Origin: Micromonospora chersina | GTDB taxonomy: Bacteria > Actinomycetota > Actinomycetes > Mycobacteriales > Micromonosporaceae | NCBI RefSeq assembly: GCF_900091475.1 | Contig: NZ_FMIB01000002.1 | Location: 1,116,001 to 1,180,000 of the forward strand | Reading direction: 5' to 3' | DNA: 64,000 bases | Shown: positions 56,099 through 64,000 of the stretch, piece after piece | Layout of the letters: each line of letters begins with the position of its first letter | How positions within the stretch are numbered: the first letter of the stretch is position 1 | The notes under the pieces: model-generated | The model's database searches: none | The model's input: the letters and a program-made list of their open reading frames with translations, nothing else | What the model was told of the DNA's origin: nothing | Translations under genes and position numbers: made by a program

Positions 56099-56257
56099 TC
56101 ACCACGGCGCCCTGCGGCGACATCCTCGGCATTCCGTTGGAACGGCGGCCAGGTTTAGTGAGGCGTTGCGATCGCGGTCCATGATTAGGCCGCACGCCTC
56201 GCAGTGGTAGGTGCGCTCGCGTTCCCGACCGTCCAGTGATCCGCACGTTTCTTCGCC
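56099..56257 (-). pseudogene. C-terminal zinc-finger relic of a TnpB (IS200/IS605-type) protein
   Basis: Reading leftwards from about 56257, the minus strand gives ETCGSLDGRERERTYHCEAC, GLIMDRDRNASLNLA and a stop at 56101-56099. The CG...R.Y.C..CG...DRD.NA..NL pattern is the C-terminal zinc ribbon and last RuvC acidic residue of TnpB. The 300 or more residues before it are absent, so only the tail of a lost insertion sequence remains. Confidence 0.75.
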
Positions 56258-56267
56258 GGGAAGCGGG

Positions 56268-58292
56268 TCACGCCGTACGCAGCCAACCGAGGGTCTTCAT
56301 GGTGGTGAGGCTGGTCGCCTTGAGGCCGGCGTCGGACACGGTCCAGAGCACGCCGTCGACCACCAGTGACCGCCGGATCATCACCACGTCCCCGGGAGGT
56401 CCGCCGCCGAGTGTGTGGTCGACGGTGCCGGCCTCGGTGAATCCGCCGTCGCCGACCCGCAACGCCAGCGCCAGATTGCTCGGCAGGCCCGGCTTGCCCA
56501 CGGCGGCAGAGCCGTGGACTGTCAGGGGGACCACGACCAGGCGTTCGGCCGGCCAGTAGAGGAAGGCGTGCGGGTCGAACTCCGCTTCGGAGTGCCCCTG
56601 CCGGACGTGGTACTGCGCGATCCGGCTCGGCTCGACCGGATCGGCGACGTCGAAGAGCGAGAGCTGGGTGCCCTGGACCCGGCCCTGGTCGGTCGCCTCC
56701 TGCCCGACGCCGAGCAGCCGTCCTTCGCCGACCGGGTGCAGATACGCCGAATACCCGTTGATCTTCAGTTCCCCGCTCACCTTGGGCGCGGTCGGATCAC
56801 GCAGGTCGACGGTGTAGAGCGGGTCGGTCTGCCGGAACGTGACGACGTACCCGGTGCCGCCGACGAACCGTACGGCGTGGATCCGTTCCCCCCTGCCCAG
56901 TCCGGTGACCTTGCCGACCTGGGCCAGTGTCGAGCCGTCGGCGCGCAGGACGTACACGCTGGACGTCGAGTCGGGCTTGGTGCCCCAGGTACGGCCACGG
57001 GTGGTGGCGACCCGCAGATGCCCGTCCCACTCCGACATGGCGTACTGGTTGACCAGCCAACCCGGAACGGTGGCGGCAGCGACGTACCGCGGTGCGCCCG
57101 CTCCCCCGGTGTCGAACTGGTAGATCTCCGTGGTCTCGTCCCTGGGATCGGGTGCGACGTCGCGGGCGGTGAGCATGGGCAGCACCCGCCAGCGCTGGTC
57201 GTTGGCGACGTACAGCCGGTCTCCGGTGCTGTAGACCGTGTCGCCGTCGGCCAGCACGGTTACCGGGTCGCCAGCGCCGAGCATGGCCGCCGCGAGGTCG
57301 AAGCTGAGCACGGTCACCAGCGAGGTACCGGAGTAGCTGGCCGGCCGGCTCACCCGTTCGCAGCCGACCCGTCCCGTGCTGGTTCGTTCCCCGGAGGTGA
57401 CCTCGTACCGGGGCACCCAGTCGTCGACCGTGGACCTGTCGATGATCTCGCGGTTGGCGGCGGTGCGCTGCGCGTCGGTGGCCCGTTCCCGGTGCGGGAA
57501 CGTCAGCCGGGGCGCGGATCGGACCACGACCCGGACCATCGTGCCGACCTGGCGGGCGTCCACCAGACTGCCGTCGATCCGGTACTCGCCGATGACTTTC
57601 GGCGCCCCGGCGAGGTCCACCATGACCAGGCGTGGACCGACGATGTCGCCGCGGGCCGGACCGGCTGCGGCGGGCCGCCCCTCGGGGATGGCCGGTTTCG
57701 CGATCGCGGCCCACCCCTCGCGGAGCAGCACGAGCGCCCGGTCGCCGTGGAGGAGGAGACTGCCGTCGGTCCAGCCGTCGGCACCGGGCGCCAGCTCCAA
57801 CTCTCCGGTCAGCCGCCGGGTGGCCGGGTCGATCACGTACAGCTTGCCCCGGGTGACGCTGACGATCCGCTTGCCGTCGGTCTTGACCAGGTCCGGTTCG
57901 TCGACCCCGGCCTCGTGTGTGTTCGTGCCCGAGTGGCCGGGGGTTCCGGCTCCGGCCGCGTTGGCCTCGGGCACCGCGTCCGCCTGCTTCGCCGCTGCGG
58001 GCACTCCGGCCTGTTCCGCCCGGCCGAAGGTACGGAAGTCCCCGCCCGGCCCGAACCCCCAGGGCCCGACGTACGCCTTGGCCGCTGTCTTGAGCTGCCG
58101 CATCGCCTGCCCGCAGGAGTCGAACGCGACGAGCCGGAACCCGCCGGCCGGCACTCCCCCGTCCCGACGTGGCGTGGGAACCGCCTCCGCCGTACACCCG
58201 CTGATCAGCGACAGGCTGGCGACCAGAGCCAGCCCCATGACCCGGGGAACGCCGGTCGTTCGATGCCGTAGGGGGACGCTGCTGCCTGTCAT
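56268..58292 (-). CDS. Secreted beta-propeller lipoprotein
   Basis: The 674-residue protein has a signal peptide ending in the lipobox LISGC (Cys33). A linker of about 100 residues precedes THEAGVDEPDLVKTDGKRIV, the hallmark start of the actinomycete 'beta-propeller domain' family (PF09826). Repeated strands follow: VIDPATRRLTGELELAPG, LVMVDLAGAPKVIGEYRIDG, YAMSEWDGHLRVATTRG, LSLFDVADPVEPSRIAQYH. Many members are surface-anchored, with unknown ligand. No operon partner; the TnpB relic lies just beyond its 3' end. Confidence 0.85.
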   Translation of the reverse strand: MTGSSVPLRHRTTGVPRVMGLALVASLSLISGCTAEAVPTPRRDGGVPAGGFRLVAFDSCGQAMRQLKTAAKAYVGPWGFGPGGDFRTFGRAEQAGVPAAAKQADAVPEANAAGAGTPGHSGTNTHEAGVDEPDLVKTDGKRIVSVTRGKLYVIDPATRRLTGELELAPGADGWTDGSLLLHGDRALVLLREGWAAIAKPAIPEGRPAAAGPARGDIVGPRLVMVDLAGAPKVIGEYRIDGSLVDARQVGTMVRVVVRSAPRLTFPHRERATDAQRTAANREIIDRSTVDDWVPRYEVTSGERTSTGRVGCERVSRPASYSGTSLVTVLSFDLAAAMLGAGDPVTVLADGDTVYSTGDRLYVANDQRWRVLPMLTARDVAPDPRDETTEIYQFDTGGAGAPRYVAAATVPGWLVNQYAMSEWDGHLRVATTRGRTWGTKPDSTSSVYVLRADGSTLAQVGKVTGLGRGERIHAVRFVGGTGYVVTFRQTDPLYTVDLRDPTAPKVSGELKINGYSAYLHPVGEGRLLGVGQEATDQGRVQGTQLSLFDVADPVEPSRIAQYHVRQGHSEAEFDPHAFLYWPAERLVVVPLTVHGSAAVGKPGLPSNLALALRVGDGGFTEAGTVDHTLGGGPPGDVVMIRRSLVVDGVLWTVSDAGLKATSLTTMKTLGWLRTA

Positions 58293-58439
58293 GCCCCTAG
58301 GACGTGTCTGCCGTAGGCCGGGTTCCCCGGCAGAGGCATGGGACTGAGGCCGCTGCGGCTGACCTGACCCACGACCCGCAACACAACAGCCGCCGAGCGG
58401 AGCGATAGTGGATCTCGTCCCGGTCCACTCGCGGGCACA

Positions 58440-58565
58440 ATGAACGGCGTGCTCGCCGCCACCCGTACCCTCCTGGCTTCCCTCGATCCGCTGCCGTACC
58501 CCAAGCGGATGAACCGCCTCGCGGAGCCCGAGCTGCGTGGGAGAGTCCGCTCGACGCCCGTCTAG
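58440..58565 (+). pseudogene. N-terminal relic of a HEAT-repeat-type protein
   Basis: The ATG at 58440 starts MNGVLAATRTLLASLDPLPY, PKRMNRLAEPELRGR and stops at 58565. The first 30 residues look like the start of an actinomycete HEAT-repeat protein; the remainder is missing. It may be the residue of a deletion. Tentative. Confidence 0.4.
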
Positions 58566-58623
58566 AAGACCGCGGGTGCCCCAGCAGCGGACGTTCTTCC
58601 GGCGAAGAGGTGCGCCGGTCCAC

Positions 58624-59154
58624 TCATGGGAGGCCGCTGCCGTTTCCGTCCATCACCAGCCGGGCGGCGGTGTCGGGTAGCGCCACCTCGTGCCCCTCTG
58701 CGCACTTCACCACGACGCCGAGCGGACTCCCGCAGCCGGCGTGCACGAGTTCGACGCCGCCGTCCCGACCGAGCCGCTCCCCCCACTGCAGCAGAGCGAC
58801 GAGCACGGGAAAGAGCTCTCGGCCCAGTTCGGTGAGGACGTACTCGTACCTGGTCCGCTTGCCCGGTTCCTGGTAGGGCCGTCGCTGCAGCAGACCGTCG
58901 GCGACCAGCTGCTTGAGCCGTTTGGCGGCCACCGCCTCCGTCAGGCCCGTACGCCGGGCCAGTTCGTCGAAGCGACGGCCGCCGTAGTAGATCTCGCGCA
59001 TCAAGATCATCGCCGACCGGGTGCCGATCAGCTCCAGCGCGTGCTCGATGCGGCACCAGCCCTCCGCCTGCCACGCGTCGCGATCGGCGAAGCGCCCGGT
59101 CAAGGCGATGACGGCATCGGTGTCGGGCCCGGCCGGCCCGGCTGGCGGTGTCAT
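58624..59154 (-). CDS. HxlR-family transcriptional regulator
   Basis: I chose the ATG at 59154 (MTPPAGPAGPD); upstream starts at 59169 and 59187 would run into the operators. Of 176 residues, a winged helix spans about 30-130: CRIEHALELIGTRSAMILMR, FDELARRTGLTEAVAAKRLK as the recognition region, and RPYQEPGKRTRYEYVLTELG as the wing. A C-terminal tail has Cys and His residues that could sense a ligand. It diverges from an efflux-pump gene, and two matching inverted repeats lie between, so it most likely represses both itself and the pump. Confidence 0.85.
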   Translation of the reverse strand: MTPPAGPAGPDTDAVIALTGRFADRDAWQAEGWCRIEHALELIGTRSAMILMREIYYGGRRFDELARRTGLTEAVAAKRLKQLVADGLLQRRPYQEPGKRTRYEYVLTELGRELFPVLVALLQWGERLGRDGGVELVHAGCGSPLGVVVKCAEGHEVALPDTAARLVMDGNGSGLP

Positions 59155-59169
59155 GGCTACCACACCCAT

Positions 59170-59230
59170 CTGGCTAGGCGTTTGCATAGCCAGGGGTGCT
59201 ACCGTCCTGGCTATGGTTTCCACTAGCCAG
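59170..59230. promoter_or_regulatory. Two identical operator half-site pairs between regulator and efflux genes
   Basis: CTGGCTA-N10-TAGCCAG occurs twice: 59170-59193 and 59207-59230, with different spacers and a 37-base centre-to-centre distance. Both lie between the divergent HxlR gene and the efflux pump. The second overlaps the ATG at 59213 that could start the pump, so if the site is real the pump may instead start at 59264 (ATG), or be leaderless. Confidence 0.75.
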
Positions 59231-60766
59231 CCTAACACTGGCGCAGAGCCCCGCCCGGCGCCCATGACCGAGGCACGGCGGCGCTGGTTCGCCCTCTTCG
59301 TCGTCTGCCTGGGCGTGATGATGACCTTCGTCAACGTCTCGTCGACCATCTCGGCGCTGCCGCCGATCCAGGACGACCTGCGCATGTCCGCCAGCACGCT
59401 GGTCTGGGCGAGCAGTGCCTTCAGCCTCGCCGTGGTGAGCCTGGTCCTCTCCGCCGGCACGCTGAGCGACCTACTCGGGCGGCGCCGGGTCTTCTGCTAC
59501 GGCGTGGTTCTCTTCACGCTCGGCAGCGCGCTCGCCTTCGCCGCGCCGAACTCGGGTGTGCTCATCACGGCCCAGGCCGTGATGGGCGTCGGCGCCGCGG
59601 CCGTGTTGCCGTCGAGCCTGTCGATCGTGAGTCACGCCTTCACCGACCACCACGAGCGGACCGGCGCCATCAGTATCTGGGCCAGCTGCGCAGGTCTCGG
59701 CCTGGCGATCGGGCCGCTCGTGGCGGGCGCGCTCCTCGACCAGACCTCCTGGCACGCGGTCTACCTCACCAACCTCGTCGTCGGGGTGCTCGCCCTCGTG
59801 CTCGCCCCCCTGTTCGTGGCAGAGAGCAGGCACCCGACCCGACGACTCGATCCCGCCGGCGTGCTGCTTGGCACCATCGCGATCGCGTCGGCGACCTACG
59901 CCATCATCCAGGGGGGCGCCAGCGGCTACGACCAAGCCCCGATCATCCTGGCTTACGTGGTTTTCGGCGTCTCGCTGGTGGCCTTCGTCCGGCTCGAACT
60001 CCGTCACCACGACCCCATGCTGGACCTGCGGCTGTTCAAGAGCGCCTCGTTCGCGACCGTGATGGCCGTCAGCGCCGTCACCATGTTCGGCTTCGTCGGC
60101 ATCTCCCTGCTCACCGTCCTCTACCTGGAACGGATCGCCCACGCGAGCGCCCTGGAGACCGGAGTGAAGCTGCTCCCCATGTTCGTCCCATACATCGTCG
60201 TCAGCGCACTTGCCGGACGCGTGGCCCGCCGCGTCGGCATCGCCTCCGTGCTCGCCGCGGGGCTCTTCCTCATGGGCGCCGGGGCCCTCGCGCTGCTGAT
60301 GGTCGGCCCGTCCAGCGGTTACGGGGCGATGTGGCCGGGGCTGCTCGCCGCAGGCGTCGGCTCGGCGCTGCTGGTGGCGCCGTCGACCGCCGCCGCCGTC
60401 AACAGCGTGCCGCCGCTGCAGGCCGGCATGGCCGCCGGCTCGGTCAACATGTTCCGCCAGCTCGGCAGCGTGCTCGGCCCGAGCATCCTCGGCACCCTCG
60501 CGACGACCCACTTCCCGACGTACCTGGGTGAACAGCTTGCGACGGCCGGAGTGCCGTCCGACACGGCCGGAGCGGTCGCCGCGGGAGCCACACACGCCGG
60601 CAGCACGGGTCAGCTCCCGGCCCCGCTGGCACACGCGCTCTCCCTGGCCGCGCCGCGTGCCTTCACCGACGCCCTTCACCTCGGCTGGCTCGTCGGCGGC
60701 GTCGTCCTGCTCGTCATGGTGATCCCGACAGTGCTGTTCGTCCGGCGCCCCGCCGCGACTTCCTGA
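59213..60766 (+). CDS. DHA2-type major facilitator drug efflux pump
   Basis: The 517-residue protein (500 if the ATG at 59264 is used) has about 14 membrane helices. The loop motif GTLSDLLGRRRVF is motif A of the major facilitator family. It begins WFALFVVCLGVMMTFVNVSS and continues with PSSLSIVSHAFTDHHERTGA and SCAGLGLAIGPLVAGALLD as the antiporter motif C region. EmrB/QacA-type pumps export drugs or dyes with proton antiport. It is divergent from an HxlR regulator with two operators; a strong hairpin follows. Confidence 0.85.
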   Translation: MVSTSQPNTGAEPRPAPMTEARRRWFALFVVCLGVMMTFVNVSSTISALPPIQDDLRMSASTLVWASSAFSLAVVSLVLSAGTLSDLLGRRRVFCYGVVLFTLGSALAFAAPNSGVLITAQAVMGVGAAAVLPSSLSIVSHAFTDHHERTGAISIWASCAGLGLAIGPLVAGALLDQTSWHAVYLTNLVVGVLALVLAPLFVAESRHPTRRLDPAGVLLGTIAIASATYAIIQGGASGYDQAPIILAYVVFGVSLVAFVRLELRHHDPMLDLRLFKSASFATVMAVSAVTMFGFVGISLLTVLYLERIAHASALETGVKLLPMFVPYIVVSALAGRVARRVGIASVLAAGLFLMGAGALALLMVGPSSGYGAMWPGLLAAGVGSALLVAPSTAAAVNSVPPLQAGMAAGSVNMFRQLGSVLGPSILGTLATTHFPTYLGEQLATAGVPSDTAGAVAAGATHAGSTGQLPAPLAHALSLAAPRAFTDALHLGWLVGGVVLLVMVIPTVLFVRRPAATS

Positions 60767-60797
60767 CCCGCCGATCGCCCGTCGTCCCTCAAGATCG

Positions 60798-60833
60798 AGA
60801 GGGGCGTCCCAGCTCAGGCTGGGATGCCCCTCT
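60798..60833 (+). terminator. Strong hairpin after the efflux gene
   Basis: Arms 60798-60813 and 60818-60833 (AGAGGGGC... paired with ...GCCCCTCT) form a 16-bp stem with one G-U and a 4-base TCAG loop, 32 bases after the pump's stop. Confidence 0.8.
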
Positions 60834-61306
60834 GCCGCCGATCGAGGCCCCGCGCATAGCTGGCCGCGTCGCGAGCGTCGGCGCCCTGCACGTCGGGGTG
60901 ATCCTGTACCTGGGCGGCGGGCTGAGCTTCCTCCTACGCACCACCCGCTCGCTGGCCCCGGGCGGGAGTGGTGGCGCTGATGCGCATTGATCCCAGCCGC
61001 CGCTCGGGTGCCAAATTTGCGGCCTGGCTCCTCGGGCTCCGATCCTCACGGATCCGACAAGGCCCTGACGTTCGTGCCCGGTGGCGCCTCCTTCGTCAGC
61101 CCGTATCGGTAGAACTGGAAGAGATTGTGCTCGGGGCCGGACCACGCCGTCATCTGCGGTTGTCGTCGGGATTCGATTCGTTCCCTGTTCAGGCTGGGGG
61201 TGCGGCGGCACTTCCCCGGACGGCGAGCGTGGTGGCGAGCCCGAGGCCGGCCGTACCGCGACGGCGAGCAGGTTTCGCCGGAGCCGCGAGTGGTGATTGT
61301 CGGCGA
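60834..61306. other. Stretch with no intact gene; possible coding relic
   Basis: Plus-strand frames in this stretch lack start signals. On the minus strand, about 61045-61160 reads MTAWSGPEHNLFQFYRYGLT, KEAPPGTNV with a stop after; this looks like the end of a real protein, of unknown family. I saw no clear promoter for the DUF1206 gene. Confidence 0.3.
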
Positions 61307-62110
61307 ATGTCATCGCTGTCCTCGCGGGCTCGCGGCGCCGTCTCCCGCGCAGCCGACAACCCTGGCCTGGAGCACCTCACCCGGGCCGGCTTCATCGGCT
61401 ACGGAATCCTGCACCTGCTCTTCGCCTGGGTGATCGCGCGGGTCGCCTCGGGTGGGCCGAGCGCCGACCGCGACCAATCCGGCGCCATGCAGGAGATCGC
61501 CGACGAGCCGTTCGGGCTGGCGCTCATCCTGGCGATCGTCGTCGGGCTGGTGGCCATGGCAGTCTGGCAGGTGCTGGAGATGTTCCGGGGGCGCTTGCTG
61601 ACCGAGCGGATGGCGTCGGCCGGCAGGGCCGCGTTCTACCTCTACCTTGCCTTCAGCGGGATCAAGGTGCTGCGCGGCAAGAAGTCGTCGAGCGCCGACA
61701 CCCAGCAGGACACCGCCGAGGGTCTCCTCGCCTCGAGCGGCGGGCGCGTCACGGTCATCACGGCGGGGCTGATTCTGGCCGGGATCGGCGGATGGCTGGC
61801 ATTCGTCGGGTTCACCGGGCGTTTCGAGAAGCACCTGCGGGTCGGCGAGATGGCGGCCGGGACGCGGCGGCTCGTGCGCCGGCTCGGCGCGGCCGGTTTC
61901 GTGGCCAAGGGCCTGGCGTACGGGATCGCCGGCGCGCTGTTCGTCATCGCGGCATGGCGGTACGACCCGGACAAGGCACGCGGACTCGACGCGGCGCTGC
62001 GGACGCTGGCCGGCGAGGCGTACGGCACCGGCCTGCTGCTCGTGATCGCGGTCGGCTTCGCGGCGTACGGCCTGTTCGCGCTGACCGAGGCCCGCTACCG
62101 CAAGGTCTGA
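61307..62110 (+). CDS. DUF1206 membrane protein
   Basis: I use the ATG at 61307; no good ribosome-binding site precedes it, and the frame upstream is not coding-like. The 267-residue protein has about six membrane helices in three pairs: AGFIGYGILHLLFAWVIARV, LALILAIVVGLVAMAVWQVL, and VIAVGFAAYGLFALTEARY at the end. This is the DUF1206 pattern of three repeats. Common in actinomycetes; function unknown. Confidence 0.8.
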   Translation: MSSLSSRARGAVSRAADNPGLEHLTRAGFIGYGILHLLFAWVIARVASGGPSADRDQSGAMQEIADEPFGLALILAIVVGLVAMAVWQVLEMFRGRLLTERMASAGRAAFYLYLAFSGIKVLRGKKSSSADTQQDTAEGLLASSGGRVTVITAGLILAGIGGWLAFVGFTGRFEKHLRVGEMAAGTRRLVRRLGAAGFVAKGLAYGIAGALFVIAAWRYDPDKARGLDAALRTLAGEAYGTGLLLVIAVGFAAYGLFALTEARYRKV

Positions 62111-62222
62111 CCGGTCAGCGAAGGCCGGGCCAGGCGGCGAGGTAACCGAGGTCGGTGAGCACCACCCAGCTACCGGGCTACCGCTTCCGACCGTGACCGC
62201 GTTGCGGCGTCCGCGTGGGCGG

Positions 62223-62663
62223 TCAGGCGGACGCCGCCGCGGGCAGGTCCACCACCAGGAGCCGGTCGTCCAGGCCGACCAGCACGCCGTGCCGCCGGGC
62301 GTACGCCTGCGCGGCCGGGCCGAATGCCGGATCGTCCGGCGAGACCACCCGGCCGAGGCCGGCGCGGCACCGTCCGCCCCGGCACAGCTGCACCTCGGCC
62401 GGCCGGCGGAAGTGTCGCCACCACCGCTTGTCCGAGGCATCGCCGACGAGCACGACGTACTGCTCCTCCGCCGCGGCATAGAGCACCGGCAGGCTGACCG
62501 ACCGCCCGTCGGCGGCGCGGTAGCGCACCTCACACAGTTGCCCGTCGAGCAGGCCGTGCAGGCGCCGGGAACGCAGGACCGCCAGGATCAGCCGGTTGAC
62601 CACCGCCGGCGGCCGGTTGCCGTGCCGGTGCCGTCGGGCGGGACGGGCGTCGCTGTCAGCCAT
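62223..62663 (-). CDS. Deazaflavin (F420)-dependent nitroreductase-like protein
   Basis: The 146-residue protein starts Arg/His-rich and then shows VNRLILAVLRSRRLHGLLDG, CEVRYRAADGRSVSLPVLYA, YVVLVGDASDKRWWRHFRRP and AEVQLCRGG. This is the split-barrel fold of the DDN/nitroreductase (DUF385) family, which in actinomycetes binds the deazaflavin F420 or a flavin and reduces small molecules. 'WWRHFRRP..V' is the typical cofactor-side motif. No operon partner. Confidence 0.75.
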   Translation of the reverse strand: MADSDARPARRHRHGNRPPAVVNRLILAVLRSRRLHGLLDGQLCEVRYRAADGRSVSLPVLYAAAEEQYVVLVGDASDKRWWRHFRRPAEVQLCRGGRCRAGLGRVVSPDDPAFGPAAQAYARRHGVLVGLDDRLLVVDLPAAASA

Positions 62664-62762
62664 GAGCTTCCTCCTGATCTTCGTGCCCTCTTGATGCTCG
62701 CCCCATGCGCGGCCCAGGTGCAGGGTCTTGCGGCCCGGTCTGTCCGAGGCGTCCGCGCCGGG

Positions 62763-64000
62763 TCAGCCGGTGTGGACGTGGGGCCGCCGAGTCGGGTCGG
62801 GTTCCTGCCGGCGCAGGATCTCGCGCGTGACGGGAGCGATCTCACCCTGACCGAAGATCAGGTAGCGCAGGAAGTTGCCGGCGGGGTCTCCCTCAGTCCA
62901 CTCGAAGTAGATGTGTGGGCGGTGGTGGGTGAGGTCGCGGATGTGCAGCAGGAGCGCGGCGAGGGCGTTGGGCACGGACGAGCTGGCCAGCCGGAGCAGC
63001 CGGTACCTGCCGTGCACGATCGTCCCGGTGACGTGCAACTCGGTTTCGAAGTCCGACGGGTCGGTGACGGTGACCTCGACGAAGATGACGTCGCTGCCGG
63101 CGGGGAAGTCGTTGTCCTTGACGATCTGCGCGAGTTTGTCGCGGTACTCGGCCGGGTTCCCCGTGCTCGACTCGTGAGCGATGAGCCGAATTCGCCGCCG
63201 GGCGCAGTCAGTGATGAACTGCCGGGCCGTGGCGTCCAGTTCTACCGTGTCGACCCGGAGGTCGAAGGCCCGGAACAGCCGGGATAGCAGCGACACCGCG
63301 ATGATGCCGGCGATGAAGGCGGCCGCGATCTTGACGCCGTCGGGCCGCTCGACGATGTTCGCGATCGTGGTGTAGACGAAGATCACCGTGATGATCCCGA
63401 ACGCGACGGTGCGGCCGTTCTGGCGTCGGTGCCGGGCGGAGAGCGTCACTGCGGTCGCGGCGGAGGTGATCAGCACGAGCACGCCGGTGGCGTAGGCGCC
63501 GCCCTGGGCGTCGACGCTGGCGTCGAAGATCACCGTGATCAGGAACGCCACGGCGGTGAGCACCAGTACCAGCGGTCGCACCGCGCGGGCCCAGGTGGGG
63601 GCCATGCCGTAGCGGGGCAGGTAGCGCGGGACCAGGTTGAGCAGGCCGGCCATCGCCGAGGCGCCGGCGAACCAGAGGATCGCGATGGTGGACAGGTCGT
63701 AGATGGTGCCGAACACCTCGCCGAGGTGCCGGTGCGCCAGGTACGCCAGGGCCCGCCCGTTGGCTGGCCCGCCCGGCTTGAACTCGTCAGCCGGGATAAG
63801 GATGGTGGTGACGATGCTGCTGGCGATCAGGAAGATACTCATGATCACGGCGGCGGTGGTGAGCAGCCGCCGTGTGCCGCGGATCCGCCCGGTCGGCTTC
63901 TCCTCGGTGTCCTCCGGGTCCCCCGTGACGTGCGGCATCACCGCGACGCCGGTCTCGAAGCCGGACAGGCCGAGCGCGAGCTTGGGAAAGACGAGCAGCG
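62763..64000 (-). CDS. APC-type permease, N-terminus outside the window
   Basis: The frame is open to the window end ([20 protein letters not shown] precedes the first in-frame start at 63941), so the gene is truncated. The visible part has several membrane helices ([80 protein letters not shown]), then a hydrophilic C-terminal domain of about 160 residues. It resembles amino-acid/polyamine permeases of the APC superfamily; 'GLSGFETGV' matches the first unwound helix. Substrate unknown. Confidence 0.75.
   Translation of the reverse strand, partial: LLVFPKLALGLSGFETGVAVMPHVTGDPEDTEEKPTGRIRGTRRLLTTAAVIMSIFLIASSIVTTILIPADEFKPGGPANGRALAYLAHRHLGEVFGTIYDLSTIAILWFAGASAMAGLLNLVPRYLPRYGMAPTWARAVRPLVLVLTAVAFLITVIFDASVDAQGGAYATGVLVLITSAATAVTLSARHRRQNGRTVAFGIITVIFVYTTIANIVERPDGVKIAAAFIAGIIAVSLLSRLFRAFDLRVDTVELDATARQFITDCARRRIRLIAHESSTGNPAEYRDKLAQIVKDNDFPAGSDVIFVEVTVTDPSDFETELHVTGTIVHGRYRLLRLASSSVPNALAALLLHIRDLTHHRPHIYFEWTEGDPAGNFLRYLIFGQGEIAPVTREILRRQEPDPTRRPHVHTG

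Noticed and set aside
56415..58271. 618-codon plus-strand frame opposite the beta-propeller gene
   Set aside because: Shadow frame; the minus strand has a lipobox and repeated propeller strands.
62111..62222. Minus-strand tail reading SWVVLTDLGYLAAWPGLR with a stop
   Set aside because: Only about 20 residues; could be the end of a lost gene but too short to annotate.

Overview
The window is very GC-rich, uses GTG and TTG starts freely, and has strong GGAGG ribosome-binding sites. Its proteins (DUF5753-type regulators, DUF1206, DUF2267, F420-type deazaflavin reductase, secreted beta-propeller) point to an actinomycete, most likely Micromonosporaceae. This is inference from codon use and families, not from a marker gene. 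I saw no rRNA, convincing tRNA or CRISPR array.

Positions 1 to about 46.4 kb form an accessory, defence-rich island with several independent modules. (A) 1-5069: a STAND-like ATPase, whose N-terminal part resembles the distal half of a SIR2-like domain, overlaps an ATPase-TOPRIM protein by 4 bases. (B) 6651-9471: a DUF6236-like protein and an ADP-ribosylglycohydrolase fused to a dual-specificity phosphatase. (C) 9727-16665: a three-gene operon of a DUF4011-helicase-Vsr protein (the Hhe defence type), an Abi/HEPN-like protein and a coiled-coil protein. (D) 16.7-21.6 kb: a worn region with a mobile-element winged-helix gene, a DUF3320 helicase remnant carrying one nonsense codon, two small membrane proteins and a frameshifted XRE regulator. 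(E) 21780-30237: a six-gene minus-strand cluster of DUF262-DUF1524 (GmrSD-like) fused to an alkyltransferase-like domain, an XPB-like helicase, a RelE-like/UvrD helicase, DUF6308, a small protein and a zinc-ribbon GIY-YIG nuclease. (F) 30872-44179: a three-gene operon related to DISARM and Pgl/BREX. It holds a 2086-residue Ser/Thr kinase-helicase-DUF1998-nuclease fusion, a DrmD-like SNF2 helicase and an Eco57I/DrmMI-like adenine methyltransferase. (G) 44475-46388: an HTH-methyltransferase whose motif IV reads HPPF; a 19-bp hairpin separates it from F.

46.4-54.7 kb reads rightwards. It carries a DUF4352 lipoprotein, a Thr/Pro-rich anchored protein, an RNase H-fold protein with all four acidic residues, a lipoprotein with a calcium-binding-like repeat, a Rad50/SMC-like ATPase with a small HEPN-like partner, a DUF4190 membrane protein, an unknown protein and a frameshifted gene. 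Beyond about 54.9 kb the content looks more like ordinary chromosome: DUF2267, beta-propeller lipoprotein, an HxlR regulator with two matched operators driving a DHA2-type efflux pump, DUF1206, a deazaflavin reductase and a permease cut by the window end. Small gene relics (TnpB zinc finger, HEAT-repeat N-terminus) lie between them.

The strongest candidate for an undescribed system is F, where a eukaryotic-type kinase is built into a DISARM-like helicase that also carries its own nuclease domain. E and C are next.
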